Program-made: the position numbers and the translations under genes
Assembly: GCF_002214585.1 (NCBI RefSeq)
Contig: NZ_CP014862.1
Location: 1,860,001 to 1,924,000, forward strand
Reading direction: 5' to 3'
Length of the DNA stretch: 64,000 nt
Origin: Thermococcus profundus
GTDB taxonomy: Archaea; Methanobacteriota_B; Thermococci; Thermococcales; Thermococcaceae
In this document: positions 1 through 8,373 of the stretch, one piece after another
How the letters are laid out: each line of letters opens with the position of its first letter
Position numbering within the stretch: the stretch's first letter is position 1
Notes under the pieces: model-generated
Told to the model about the DNA's origin: nothing
What the model saw: only the letters and a program-made list of their open reading frames with translations
Databases searched by the model: none

Positions 1-268
1 ACTCCCCATACTTCCCAATGTCCCTGAGATAAACCGTCACCTTGACAACGTTCTCGGCACTCCCTCCAGCACCTTCAACGACCGAGAGGAGATTTTCAAG
101 GGTTCTCCTGACTTTCTCCTCAAAGGTCCCCTCGATGAGCTCCCCCGTTTCAGGGTCAACGGGTATCTGGCCAGAGACGAAGAGGAACCTGCCGGAGGCC
201 AGTATGCCGGGACTGTACGGTCCAATCGGGGCGGGGGCCCCTTTAGGGGTTACGGTTTTCTTCTCCAT
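1..268 (-). CDS. RidA family (YjgF/YER057c) deaminase, C-terminal end cut by window edge
   Basis: The reading frame starts at ATG 268 (GGTGAT site just upstream) and runs off the left edge after 89 codons. The N-terminal sequence shows the RidA family signature: a proline-rich start (GAPAPIGPYSPG), FVSGQIPVDPETG and the helix ending in VEGAGGSAENVVKVTVYL. RidA proteins are small trimeric enzymes that hydrolyse reactive enamine/imine intermediates released by PLP-dependent dehydratases; that role is family knowledge. The family is about 125 residues, so roughly the last 35 residues, including the usual active-site arginine region, lie outside the window. A second ATG two codons upstream (274) touches the ribosome site and is less likely. 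Confidence 0.9.
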   Translation of the reverse strand, partial: MEKKTVTPKGAPAPIGPYSPGILASGRFLFVSGQIPVDPETGELIEGTFEEKVRRTLENLLSVVEGAGGSAENVVKVTVYLRDIGKYGE

Positions 269-329
269 TTTCATCACCTCAGCGAAGCGAAGACTCCTCA
301 TCGGTTGCCCTCAGGTGTCCTCGGCCTCA

Positions 330-1136
330 TCATTTCTTTTCCAGGTATTTCTCAAGGCTCTTCGCAGGGACATCAAGGGGCAAGCCTAGCACTTCAAGGG
401 CCTTTCTGAGGGCGTAGATTCTGGCGTGCCCCTCGAACTCACCGGGGGCAAACGAAGACGGCTGGAAATGGAGGTACTTTTCAACAACCGCTGGAATCTC
501 GGACTTCTTCACTTTCTTAAAACCAGCGAACCATTCGTTTATTCCATCGATGTCTATGCCAGCGTAGGCGGGTATCTTGAGCGTCGTGGTTTCGTTGATG
601 CTAGCTAGCAGTCTGGCCACATCGACCATGGGCGTTGCGTCGTCTATTATGAGTCTCTTTACAACTATCCACTTCGCGTGCTTGGCCGTGAAGTTCACGT
701 GATCGTCCGCGAAGGGAAAGACGATCTTAACCTCCCCCAGCGAACCCTCGGGATAGGAGACAGTTTCGAATTTAGACACCGTCATCCTAACCAGAAGGGC
801 CTTGGCAGCATCTACCAGGAGCTTCTTGAGCTTCTTATCCTCCTCAAACACAAGCCCACCAAGCTTTCTAGCTGTCCCAGGGGACTTGAGCGCAACTACT
901 GCCTTCGCAAGGTCGTCCCCCGCGAGCTCCTCGGCGAGGCTCATTATCCCCGCCACGTTCATGACGCCCGTAAGGTATTCCGGGATCTTCGAGTTAACCG
1001 TGTTCGAGATCTGGGCAAGGAAGTGAGCCACCTTTAGGGGATCGTCCATATCAAGGAGCTTGTCAGCGACCTTCCAGTTCCCGTGCTTTGCCGTGAACAT
1101 TATGTGATCTTCCACACCCCTCGGCATGATCTCCAC
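330..1136 (-). CDS. DUF2666-type protein with two tandem repeats
   Basis: 268 residues from a GTG start. Two halves are clearly duplicated: DHIMFTAKHGNWKV near the N terminus and DHVNFTAKHAKWIV near residue 145, each followed by a helical stretch ending in a KIPEY/KIPAY motif. This resembles the Thermococcales/Methanococcales family I know as DUF2666, whose function is unknown. No signal peptide or membrane segment is visible, so it is probably cytosolic. The start is uncertain: GTG 1136, ATG 1127 and an internal GTG (VEDH) are all possible. The frame stays open about 29 codons upstream ([10 protein letters not shown] and so on) but that part has no ATG, GTG or TTG. It is divergent from lonB. 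Confidence 0.75.
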   Translation of the reverse strand: MEIMPRGVEDHIMFTAKHGNWKVADKLLDMDDPLKVAHFLAQISNTVNSKIPEYLTGVMNVAGIMSLAEELAGDDLAKAVVALKSPGTARKLGGLVFEEDKKLKKLLVDAAKALLVRMTVSKFETVSYPEGSLGEVKIVFPFADDHVNFTAKHAKWIVVKRLIIDDATPMVDVARLLASINETTTLKIPAYAGIDIDGINEWFAGFKKVKKSEIPAVVEKYLHFQPSSFAPGEFEGHARIYALRKALEVLGLPLDVPAKSLEKYLEKK

Positions 1137-1210
1137 CGAATTAACATAGATTCCGAGGTATTTTAGCTTTTCCTCGGAAGTCTCAACGGTCCAGCGGAAC
1201 GTTAGAAGAG

Positions 1211-1227
1211 GAAGATAAAGTTATAAG
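1211..1227. promoter_or_regulatory. divergent TATA region between DUF2666 gene and lonB
   Basis: The sequence GATAAAGTTATAAGCC carries a TATA-like element on each strand (TTATAA on plus, CTTTATC on minus) in the gap between two divergent genes. On the plus strand it lies about 55 bases before the LonB start, on the minus strand about 80 bases before the DUF2666 start. Assigned by pattern only. Confidence 0.45.
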
Positions 1228-1279
1228 CCGGCCGGGATATCCACCATCAGAGGGAGAAACAGGAACAAGAGGGATGAGC

Positions 1280-3175
1280 ATGGAGGATGAGAAACCCTTC
1301 ACCTCCAGCCAAAACGGCGAGACGATCGATCTGGGGATCGATTTTTCGACGACGGAGGAGATAAAGGTACCTGAGAAGCTCATAGACCAAGTCATCGGTC
1401 AGGAGCACGCGGTCGAGGTCATAAAAACCGCGGCCGGCCAGAGAAGGCACGTCCTCTTAATAGGCGAGCCCGGAACCGGAAAGTCAATGCTCGGACAGGC
1501 GATGGCTGAGCTCCTGCCGACGGAAAACCTTGAGGACATCCTGGTGTTTCCCAATCCGGAAGACGAGAACATGCCGAAAATAAAGACCGTCCCCGCGTGT
1601 CAGGGCAAGAGGATCGTCGAGAAGTACAGGGAGAAGGCCAAGAGCCAGGAGAGCATCAAATCGTACCTTCTCCTCGCAGTGGTCTTCATGGTAATGATGG
1701 CCGTCATGATAGACTACAACACCACCAACTTTCTCATGGGACTTTTCGTGATAATCCTCACCATGATGGTCCTCTCCAACATGAGGATGAGGACGAGCGT
1801 TCTAGTACCCAAACTCCTCATCGACAACTGCGGAAGGAGAAAGGCACCCTTCGTCGATGCAACGGGCGCACACGCGGGTGCCTTACTGGGCGACGTGAGG
1901 CACGACCCGTTCCAGAGCGGCGGCCTCGGAACACCGGCCCACGAGCGCGTTGAGCCCGGCATGATCCACCGCGCAAACAAGGGAGTTCTCTTCATAGATG
2001 AGATAGCAACTCTGAGTCTCAAGATGCAGCAGAGCCTCCTCACAGCTATGCAGGAGAAGAAGTTCCCGATAACCGGCCAGAGTGAGCTCTCCAGTGGAGC
2101 TATGGTGAGAACGGAACCCGTTCCCTGTGACTTCATCCTCGTCGCGGCCGGAAACCTCGACACAGTTGACAAGATGCACCCGGCTTTGCGCTCCCGTATA
2201 AGGGGCTACGGTTACGAGGTCTACATGAGGACGACGATGCCCGACACGCTGGAGAACAGAAGGAAGCTCGTCCAGTTCGTTGCCCAGGAGGTTAAGAGGG
2301 ACGGCAAGATACCGCACTTCACGAGGGAAGCTGTGGAGGAGATAGTCAGAGAAGCCCAGAGGAGGGGCGGGAGGAAGGGGCACCTCACACTCCGCCTCCG
2401 TGACCTCGGAGGTATCGTCAGGGCCGCAGGAGACATAGCCGTCAAGAAGGGCAAGAAGTACGTCGAGAGGGAAGATGTACTTGAGGCCATGAGGATGGCG
2501 AAGCCGCTCGAAAAACAGCTCGCAGACTGGTACATAGAGAACAAGAAGGAGTACCAAGTCATAAAGACAGAAGGCGGGGAGATAGGCAGGGTCAACGGAC
2601 TAGCTGTTATAGGGGAGCAGAGCGGCATAGTCCTCCCCATAGAGGCCGTTGTCGCTCCGGCGGCGAGCAAGGAGGAGGGCAAGATCATAGTCACCGGAAA
2701 GCTCGGGGAGATAGCGAAAGAAGCAGTCCAGAACGTCTCGGCCATAATCAAGCGCTACAAGGGTGAGGACATCAGCCGCTACGACATCCACGTCCAGTTC
2801 CTCCAGACCTATGAGGGAGTCGAGGGTGATTCGGCCAGCATAAGCGTTGCCACAGCAGTCATATCGGCTCTCGAAGAGGTACCAATAAGACAGGACGTCG
2901 CTATGACCGGTTCCTTGAGCGTCCGCGGTGAGGTTCTGCCCATAGGAGGAGCAACGCCCAAGATAGAGGCGGCTATAGAAGCGGGCATCAAAACGGTCAT
3001 AATACCCAAATCAAACGAGAAGGACGTCTTCCTGGGTCCAGACAAAGCTGAGAAGATAAACATCATCCCAGTTGAGACCATTGATCAGGTACTTGAGATA
3101 GCACTGGAAGACTCAAAGAAGAAGGAGGAGCTACTCAGGAAGATAAGGGAGAGCCTGCCGCTAAGGAAGGCTTAA
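1280..3175 (+). CDS. lonB: archaeal ATP-dependent membrane protease LonB
   Basis: Membrane-anchored AAA+ serine protease of about 631 residues that degrades cytosolic and membrane proteins in archaea. From ATG 1280: Walker A GEPGTGKS at 62-69, two adjacent hydrophobic segments at about 128-147 and 149-168 inserted in the AAA module (the LonB hallmark), Walker B VLFIDEI at about 236-242, and the Lon protease domain with catalytic Ser518 in GDSAS and Lys561 in ATPK, the usual 43-residue spacing. No intein is present, unlike some Pyrococcus lon genes. ATG 1274 is possible, but GAGGG touches it; GAGGGATGAGC favours 1280. It stands alone and is convergent with the next gene. Confidence 0.95.
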   Translation: MEDEKPFTSSQNGETIDLGIDFSTTEEIKVPEKLIDQVIGQEHAVEVIKTAAGQRRHVLLIGEPGTGKSMLGQAMAELLPTENLEDILVFPNPEDENMPKIKTVPACQGKRIVEKYREKAKSQESIKSYLLLAVVFMVMMAVMIDYNTTNFLMGLFVIILTMMVLSNMRMRTSVLVPKLLIDNCGRRKAPFVDATGAHAGALLGDVRHDPFQSGGLGTPAHERVEPGMIHRANKGVLFIDEIATLSLKMQQSLLTAMQEKKFPITGQSELSSGAMVRTEPVPCDFILVAAGNLDTVDKMHPALRSRIRGYGYEVYMRTTMPDTLENRRKLVQFVAQEVKRDGKIPHFTREAVEEIVREAQRRGGRKGHLTLRLRDLGGIVRAAGDIAVKKGKKYVEREDVLEAMRMAKPLEKQLADWYIENKKEYQVIKTEGGEIGRVNGLAVIGEQSGIVLPIEAVVAPAASKEEGKIIVTGKLGEIAKEAVQNVSAIIKRYKGEDISRYDIHVQFLQTYEGVEGDSASISVATAVISALEEVPIRQDVAMTGSLSVRGEVLPIGGATPKIEAAIEAGIKTVIIPKSNEKDVFLGPDKAEKINIIPVETIDQVLEIALEDSKKKEELLRKIRESLPLRKA

Positions 3176-3182
3176 CCCCCCT

Positions 3183-4220
3183 TCACTCTTCTATTATCAA
3201 ATAAGCCTTTTCCAGCTCAATCGGGAGACCAAGGGCCCTAAGTCTGCCCTGGGAGGACTTTAGAGCCTCCGAGACCATCGAGGTAATGGCTGAGGTCGAG
3301 TCTTTTCCTTCTTTCTTAACACGCACGACGACCTTGTGGCCGTTCAGCCCAGGCATGAGGCCCACATCGAGAAGAGCAAGGCCCTTCAATGACCTCAGTG
3401 AATCACGAATCACAGACGCGGCCTTTCTGAGGGAAATCCCCTCAGAACTCTTCGTGCTCTTAATGTTCTCTGCTATCTTGTCTATCCCCGCCTCCTTGAG
3501 CATTCTTTCGACTTCCATTTCCAGGGCACTGCGGTTCACTTTGAGCCTCTCAGACCCCTGAGAGCCCCCCCGAAGGGATATCTCCACGATCTCTCCTCCC
3601 CTGAACGTAAACCCGGAGACATCGACTTTAACAGAGGGCAACTTAGTTACCCGTTTGAACTCTCCCCTAACCAGAACCCGGGTCTCAAAGCCCGTCTCCC
3701 GTGAGAGGATCTCCGAGGCAATCCTGCGCAGTTCGTCCCCGGGGGATTCCAGGACTGTGTAAGCACTTACCTTCGCGGTGATCCTCAGGATGTCCCTTCC
3801 AGTAACCCCCTGCCTGAGGGAACCTGAGAGTTCAAGGGATTCAATGGCTATCCCTCTGGAGTAGGCCCTCTTAACTATCCTCTGAACTGTGCTTTCAATT
3901 TTAAGGGCCGCTGAAGGGGGAAGATCCGAGAACCCCGTGGAGTAGGAGAAGGTTACGGAGTTCGGGGATGAGGGAGGCACTGGTTCGGGCGAAGGGCTGT
4001 TCAGGAGATCCAGAAACTCAAACTTATCAAGCTCGTAGAGCTCGACTTTGGAAAGAACCCTTGGAAGAGTGTTCACCAGGGGAAACCTCTTCCCGACACC
4101 ATCTATAAGCATGATGCGCGTCCCATCTGCCTTCAGCAGGTACAGCTTTGATGGAAGACCCTTGATTCTAGAGTCCAACTCCTCAAGGGTGATTTCAGGG
4201 AGTTCCAAAACTTTACGCAT
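3183..4220 (-). CDS. uncharacterised 345-residue protein
   Basis: I do not recognise the family. The N-terminal 80 residues (MRKVLELPEITLEELDSRI) look like a small globular domain. A proline-rich linker follows (PSPEPVPPSSPNS near residue 85). The rest has long amphipathic helices and two stretches of similar style ending in VDVSGFTF and VVVRVKKEGK. There is no signal peptide or membrane segment. The start at 4220 follows GGTGATACC with ideal spacing and a TTTAAA box at 4272-4277; the frame remains open to 4322 but lacks a site there. It is divergent from the Lrp gene with 309 bases between them, and its 3' end lies 8 bases from lonB. Confidence 0.7.
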   Translation of the reverse strand: MRKVLELPEITLEELDSRIKGLPSKLYLLKADGTRIMLIDGVGKRFPLVNTLPRVLSKVELYELDKFEFLDLLNSPSPEPVPPSSPNSVTFSYSTGFSDLPPSAALKIESTVQRIVKRAYSRGIAIESLELSGSLRQGVTGRDILRITAKVSAYTVLESPGDELRRIASEILSRETGFETRVLVRGEFKRVTKLPSVKVDVSGFTFRGGEIVEISLRGGSQGSERLKVNRSALEMEVERMLKEAGIDKIAENIKSTKSSEGISLRKAASVIRDSLRSLKGLALLDVGLMPGLNGHKVVVRVKKEGKDSTSAITSMVSEALKSSQGRLRALGLPIELEKAYLIIEE

Positions 4221-4529
4221 GGTATCACCGCCAGGGATACTCCATTCCCCCGTATTGTAAAACTCTAAGAATTTAAAGATTTCGCAGATCGCTGGATTAC
4301 TAGGTATAGAAGTGATATGCAACTAAATAAAGTTTTTTTGACCTAATTACCTTGTAATTTTGATTCATAATGGTGTGAATATCTGCTAGAAAATTAGGAA
4401 TTTCTTCAATTTTTCATAACTTTATGGAACATAGCGAGTAAGATGAAACCAACATGTTGAAAATTTTCCGAAAATCTTATAACTGAGACCCGAGTAAGTA
4501 TCTCGATGGCAACTCACGGGGGTAGCGAC
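4221..4529. promoter_or_regulatory. AT-rich divergent control region before the Lrp-type regulator
   Basis: No gene is visible in these 309 bases. It holds a TTTAAA box for the minus-strand gene (4272-4277), a TTATAA box for the regulator (4477-4482), a perfect inverted repeat AATTAC-CTT-GTAATT at 4345-4359, a looser ATTCA-N8-TGAAT at 4363-4380, and two adjoining palindromes AACATGTT and GAAAATTTTC at 4451-4468, directly upstream of the TTATAA box. Short palindromes of about 15 bases next to an Lrp/AsnC gene are the usual arrangement for autoregulation. Binding is inferred, not shown. Confidence 0.5.
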
Positions 4530-4985
4530 ATGAGAGGAAAGGTTAAAATTGATCCGATAGACGTCAAGATAATCAAACTCCTGTCAAAAAATGCACGGAT
4601 GACCTACAAAGAGCTGGCCGAAAAGCTCGGAACCACAAGACAGAGGATATCCCGCAGGATGGAGAAGCTGGAACGCACGGGGGTCGTTCAGAAGTACACG
4701 GTGGTTCCCAACTTTGACCTCTTAGGATACTCACACCTTATCCTTGGAATAACCGTGAGGGCAGGAACTCCCATCGACGAGATCGTGGAAAAGCTGAAGA
4801 CCAACGAGCACGTAATGATAATCCAAAAAGCCCTGGGAACCCACAACCTAGTATTGCATGTGATAGCCCCCAAAGACATGAAGGAGATCCAGGATATAAT
4901 CGAGTCCATATCCAAGGATATCCCCGGCATAGAGCACATGGACGTGACGTTCATCACCGAAACCTGCAAGTACGAGCTCTTCTGA
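4530..4985 (+). CDS. Lrp/AsnC family transcriptional regulator
   Basis: 151 residues: an N-terminal winged helix-turn-helix (IDPIDVKIIKLLSKNARM, then the recognition helix in TTRQRISRRMEKLE) followed by a RAM-like ligand-binding domain (LGITVRAG through TFITETCKYELF). Such proteins form dimers or octamers on DNA and respond to amino acids; the effector here is unknown. ATG 4530 is preceded by GGGGGT at a good distance. An in-frame ATG at 4506 would be leaderless relative to the TTATAA box at 4477 and cannot be ruled out. Palindromes upstream suggest it controls its own gene and perhaps the divergent one. Confidence 0.88.
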   Translation: MRGKVKIDPIDVKIIKLLSKNARMTYKELAEKLGTTRQRISRRMEKLERTGVVQKYTVVPNFDLLGYSHLILGITVRAGTPIDEIVEKLKTNEHVMIIQKALGTHNLVLHVIAPKDMKEIQDIIESISKDIPGIEHMDVTFITETCKYELF

Positions 4986-5141
4986 CTTTTCATTTCACTT
5001 TCTACCCCGGAATTTATAGCCAGAATCATACAAAACGTTCGTTAATAGTCGAGGGAAAGAGTAATAAGGAATTACTCAGCATCAACCAAACAAAAGAGGT
5101 CTCAATCAGACTGCTTTATTCAGGCCCCAGAGGTGACAACA

Positions 5142-5864
5142 ATGCAAGGGACGATTCCCCCACTCATCGGTGGAACCATGATGGCACTGATGGGGTTCGG
5201 GGCGTATAAAACAAAGGCCCTCGACGGAAAGGGCAGCCTCTTCTCAGTCGTTTTTGGTCTTGCCGTGCTCTATTTGGGTGGACTCTACCCGTTTCTGGCG
5301 ATGTTAGCGTTCCTCATTATGGGTGTTCTCGCCACAAAGCACAGGTTCGAGGACAAAGTCCGCCTCGGCTTCTCATCGAAGAACGAAAAGGTCAGGGGCA
5401 TCGGAAACGTCCTCGGAAACGGATTCGCCGTCCTGATTTTCCTCGTAGTCGAGATGATAACCCGGCAGGATACCTTCTGGGCCGCCACCTTCTCCGCGAT
5501 AGCCACGGTAAACGGGGACACCCTCGCGAGCGAGCTTGGAAAGATCTACGGCAAAAGACCAAGGTTGATCACGAACCTCAGGCCCGTAAAACCCGGCACC
5601 AACGGGGGGATCTCCCTGGAGGGGGAGATCTTCGGCCTGCTCGGAGTCCTGGCTATAATCCCCTTCGCCCTTCCTCTCACCGCGTACAAGCTTCCAATGA
5701 CGCTGGCAATAATCATCGGAGGCCTCGCTGGGGTTAACCTCGACAGTTTGATAGGGGCCACCCTCGAAAACAGGGGAATAACCGACAACAACTCCACGAA
5801 CTTTCTCGCCTCCCTCCTGGGCGGCCTCGCTGGGGCCTTAATTTTCACCCTCATCGGCGGATGA
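5142..5864 (+). CDS. DUF92 (TMEM19-like) integral membrane protein
   Basis: 240 residues, nearly all hydrophobic, with roughly six or seven membrane segments. Family hallmarks are NGDTLASELGK (around 125-135), KPGTNGGIS (around 150) and DSLIGAT (around 205). DUF92 includes plant VTE6 phytyl-phosphate kinase and human TMEM19; it is related in topology to CTP-dependent polyprenol kinases, so a lipid-phosphate kinase role is possible but unproven in archaea. ATG 5142 follows GAGGTGA; an in-frame GTG lies within that site and was not chosen. Its stop codon overlaps the start of the candidate C/D-box RNA. Confidence 0.85.
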   Translation: MQGTIPPLIGGTMMALMGFGAYKTKALDGKGSLFSVVFGLAVLYLGGLYPFLAMLAFLIMGVLATKHRFEDKVRLGFSSKNEKVRGIGNVLGNGFAVLIFLVVEMITRQDTFWAATFSAIATVNGDTLASELGKIYGKRPRLITNLRPVKPGTNGGISLEGEIFGLLGVLAIIPFALPLTAYKLPMTLAIIIGGLAGVNLDSLIGATLENRGITDNNSTNFLASLLGGLAGALIFTLIGG

Positions 5865-5914
5865 TGACTACGGCGGATTCCCGAGGGGTGAGGAGGACCT
5901 TAGGGTCTGACGCC
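5856..5914 (+). ncRNA. candidate C/D-box guide sRNA
   Basis: The elements of an archaeal C/D-box sRNA occur in order: terminal stem GGCG (5856-5859), C box ATGATGA (5861-5867), a 13-nt guide, D' box CCGA (5881-5884, one mismatch to CTGA), a 3-nt spacer, C' box GTGAGGA (5888-5894, one mismatch to RTGATGA), a 12-nt guide, D box CTGA (5907-5910), and closing stem CGCC (5911-5914). The spacings are the canonical ones. It fills the gap between two convergent genes and overlaps the DUF92 stop codon. The D guide could pair, with two G-U pairs, to the conserved 23S rRNA segment GUCCUAAGGU (recalled, not searched), which would place the methylation on its fifth base, U. No RNA evidence is available. 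Confidence 0.6.
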
Positions 5915-6970
5915 TCAATCCTTATTCTTCAGGTATTCCTCATAAACCTCCCACAGCGAGACCAGAGCGGCCGGAATGCCGTGCTCCGTTGCGAAAGTCA
6001 TGTAGGGGGCGAGATCTACAACGTAGTCTGCAAAGCGGAAGAGACCCCTGGGAATTCCTTCTCTTGAACCCACGAAGACAACGACCTCTTTGGCCTTGTA
6101 CATGTCCCTCGCCAGTTCCTCCTTCACCTGAGCGAGGGTTGGCCCCTTGGGATCAGTGATTATGAGCAGTCTTTTACCCCTGCGCTTATCCCTAATCACC
6201 TGGTACAGGTCCCAGACGCTCACCGGGACCTTCTCGACCTTCCAGGGATACGCGTCCTTCTGTATTCTGTACCTGCTCTCCTGCCCAACCCTAACGCCCT
6301 TTATGAATTCGGCGAGCTCAAAGGCGTCCATCTTCTCCTTGGGGGCTATGATGAGTTCTTTGACCTCAAAGGCCTGGGCGGCCCGGCCGATCTTTTCACC
6401 GAACGTGCGGCAGGCCTTGTAGTCACCCCAATAGGGCATCTGAACAATGGTGAGCCTGTGGAAGAGCTTTCTAGCATCTACCTTGTCGGGCGTGAACTTC
6501 CTGAACTCCTCACCGGGGATTACCGAAATGTAGGCCTTGTCCCCGATGATCTCGACCTGAACAACCTTGTCGGGCCAGCTCAGATTCACGTCAGCATTCG
6601 TTAGCTCCTGAATCCGCGCACCGAGAGCCCTGTTGACGTCAAGGCTCGAAAAGCCGTGTTTGCCGCGCCTCTTGGTCTTAACCGCGAAAGTCTCGTCTTC
6701 ACCGATCAGGGGAGCTATCTTCTCGGCGGTGGTTACTATAGCTTCAAGATCCGCGGGAACCTCCGCGAGAACTGGCAGAACGCGCTCCACCTCTGGAATA
6801 TCAAGGATCTTCTTTTCAGCGTCTTCATCTCCACTCTCAACTATCACAAGGCCGTAGTATCCAAAGGGAGACGCCAACACCTCGGCATCGGAGAGGGATT
6901 CCCTTATGTAGTTGGCAGCGACGCCCTCCATGCCCCTCTGTGTCTTCACAAGAAACTTCCTCGACCCCAT
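5915..6970 (-). CDS. THUMP-domain RNA-binding protein with SPOUT-like C-terminal domain (COG1818 type)
   Basis: 351 residues. The N-terminal half (MGSRKFLVKTQRGMEG through EIIGDKAYISVI) has the THUMP pattern, including FAVKTKRRGKHGFSSLDVNRALG, typical of tRNA-modifying proteins. The C-terminal part (LLIITDPKGPTLAQVKEEL, VVFVGSREGIPRGLFRFADYVVDLAPYMTFATEHG) looks like a SPOUT-type methyltransferase fold. The substrate is unknown; a tRNA or rRNA base modification role is inferred. ATG 6970 follows GGTGGTG. The gene is divergent from nop5, with a shared promoter region, which keeps the RNA-modification theme. Confidence 0.8.
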   Translation of the reverse strand: MGSRKFLVKTQRGMEGVAANYIRESLSDAEVLASPFGYYGLVIVESGDEDAEKKILDIPEVERVLPVLAEVPADLEAIVTTAEKIAPLIGEDETFAVKTKRRGKHGFSSLDVNRALGARIQELTNADVNLSWPDKVVQVEIIGDKAYISVIPGEEFRKFTPDKVDARKLFHRLTIVQMPYWGDYKACRTFGEKIGRAAQAFEVKELIIAPKEKMDAFELAEFIKGVRVGQESRYRIQKDAYPWKVEKVPVSVWDLYQVIRDKRRGKRLLIITDPKGPTLAQVKEELARDMYKAKEVVVFVGSREGIPRGLFRFADYVVDLAPYMTFATEHGIPAALVSLWEVYEEYLKNKD

Positions 6971-7030
6971 TTCACACCACCGGCTCCACTTATGCGGAGG
7001 GTTTATAGACCTTTGGAGGCTCAGAAGAGA

Positions 7031-7047
7031 TATAAGCTTTTTATACA
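7031..7047. promoter_or_regulatory. divergent TATA region between THUMP gene and nop5
   Basis: The segment TATAAGCTTTTTATACA contains TATA-like elements readable on both strands. The second element is about 30 bases before the Nop5 start (7079), and the first about 60 bases before the THUMP gene start (6970). Called from pattern and position. Confidence 0.5.
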
Positions 7048-7078
7048 AGCAGGACAAAAGATCGCAGGGGTGATGATG

Positions 7079-8368
7079 ATGAAAGCTTACATAGCGGAGA
7101 ACGTCAGGGGCGTCTACGCCTTTGACGGGGACGGCAACCTCATCGCGAGCAGGCCCTTCACCGGGAAGCCGGAGGTTAGCCTTGACAGACTTCTGAAGGG
7201 CGAGCCGACCGATGAGCTTCTCGAGCTGATTGAGGAGCTGAACGAGAAGGGCTACACCGAGTTCGTGGTTGAGGACACGGAACTCGCGAGGGGCCTCAAG
7301 GAGCTCGGATATAGCACGACTGCCGAGTTCCCGAGCGTGGCCGGGGAGAGGCTCCGCTCGAACCCGGAGGAGTTTTTGGGAGAGAAGTGGTTCGACGAGT
7401 ACTTCAGCGTTGGTGTTTCTCTTACGAGGCTCCGCATACAGGAGCAGAGCGGCGCTCGCGATAAGATGATAATCCAGGCCATAGAGGCGCTGGATGATAT
7501 AGACAAGGTTACCAACCTCCTAGTTTCAAGGTTGAGGGAGTGGTACGGCCTCCACTTCCCGGAGCTTGACGAGATACTCCCGAAGCACGAGCAGTACGTT
7601 GTCTTCGTTGCCAGCATCGGCGCGAAGGAGAACGCCACCGAGGAGAAGCTCAAGTCCCTCGGTCTGCCGGATGCCAAGGTCGAGAAGATACTCAACGCGG
7701 CCGAAAAGTCGATGGGTGCCCCCCTAGGAAAATTCGACGAGGACATCATCAGGAAGCTTGCGAGAGAGATAAACGACCTCTACAAGCTCAGGAAGCAGAT
7801 AGAGGACTACCTCGAGACGGCGATGGACGAAGTGGCGCCGAACCTCAAGGCCCTCGTTGGTGCTAAGCTGGCCGCGAGACTCATGAGCCTTGCAGGTGGG
7901 TTAAGGGAGCTGGCCATAATGCCCGCCTCGACCATACAGGTCCTCGGAGCGGAGAAGGCCCTCTTCAGGCACCTCAGGAGCGGGGCAAAGCCGCCCAAGC
8001 ACGGCGTCATCTTCCAGTATCCGGCAATAAACCGCTCGCCCTGGTGGCAGAGGGGTAAGATAGCGAGGGCTTTAGCTGGAAAGCTGGCCATCGCCGCGAG
8101 AGTGGACTACTTCTCCGGAGAATACATAGCTGAAGAGCTGAAGCAGGAACTCGAGGCCAGGATTCAGGAGATAAAGCAGAAGTATCCGAACCCGCCCAAG
8201 AGAAAGGCCAAACCTGAGAAGAAAAAGAAGGAAAAGAAGAGGTTCAAGGAGAAGAAGGGCAAGGGCAAATCAGAGAAGGGCAGGAAGTTCGAGAAGAAGG
8301 AGAAGTCCAGGGGCAAGAAGGACAAGGGCGGCAAGAAAAAGAAGAAGGGGAAGAAGTCCAAGAGGTGA
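7079..8368 (+). CDS. nop5: C/D box sRNP core protein Nop5 (aNop56/58)
   Basis: 429 residues. Scaffold protein of the archaeal box C/D RNP: it binds the L7Ae-RNA complex and recruits fibrillarin for 2'-O-methylation of rRNA and tRNA. The order is an N-terminal fibrillarin-binding domain, a central coiled-coil (EKILNAAEKSMG onward), and the Nop domain with GAEKALFRHLRSGAKPPKHG and AARVDYFSGEY. A long lysine-rich tail (last about 55 residues) is typical. The open frame extends back to 6656, but GGGGTGAT sits 4 bases before ATG 7079, so the upstream part is rejected. Fibrillarin follows 5 bases downstream. Confidence 0.95.
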   Translation: MKAYIAENVRGVYAFDGDGNLIASRPFTGKPEVSLDRLLKGEPTDELLELIEELNEKGYTEFVVEDTELARGLKELGYSTTAEFPSVAGERLRSNPEEFLGEKWFDEYFSVGVSLTRLRIQEQSGARDKMIIQAIEALDDIDKVTNLLVSRLREWYGLHFPELDEILPKHEQYVVFVASIGAKENATEEKLKSLGLPDAKVEKILNAAEKSMGAPLGKFDEDIIRKLAREINDLYKLRKQIEDYLETAMDEVAPNLKALVGAKLAARLMSLAGGLRELAIMPASTIQVLGAEKALFRHLRSGAKPPKHGVIFQYPAINRSPWWQRGKIARALAGKLAIAARVDYFSGEYIAEELKQELEARIQEIKQKYPNPPKRKAKPEKKKKEKKRFKEKKGKGKSEKGRKFEKKEKSRGKKDKGGKKKKKGKKSKR

Positions 8369-8373
8369 TGTAG

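Noticed and set aside
1280-3175. Possible intein in lonB, as in some Pyrococcus species
   Set aside because: Walker A, Walker B, the membrane segments and the Ser/Lys dyad are at normal distances; no inserted splicing motifs.
3183-4322. Longer start for the 345-residue protein (GTG/ATG to 4322)
   Set aside because: The TTTAAA box at 4272 and the GGTGAT site before 4220 place the start at 4220.
6656-7078. Upstream extension of nop5 (open frame from 6656)
   Set aside because: It runs antisense through the THUMP gene, has no ribosome site and does not resemble Nop5; GGGGTGAT before ATG 7079 fixes the start.
7067-7081. C-box-like GTGATGATG at the nop5 start
   Set aside because: It is the ribosome site plus start codons; no D box or second box follows at a usual distance.
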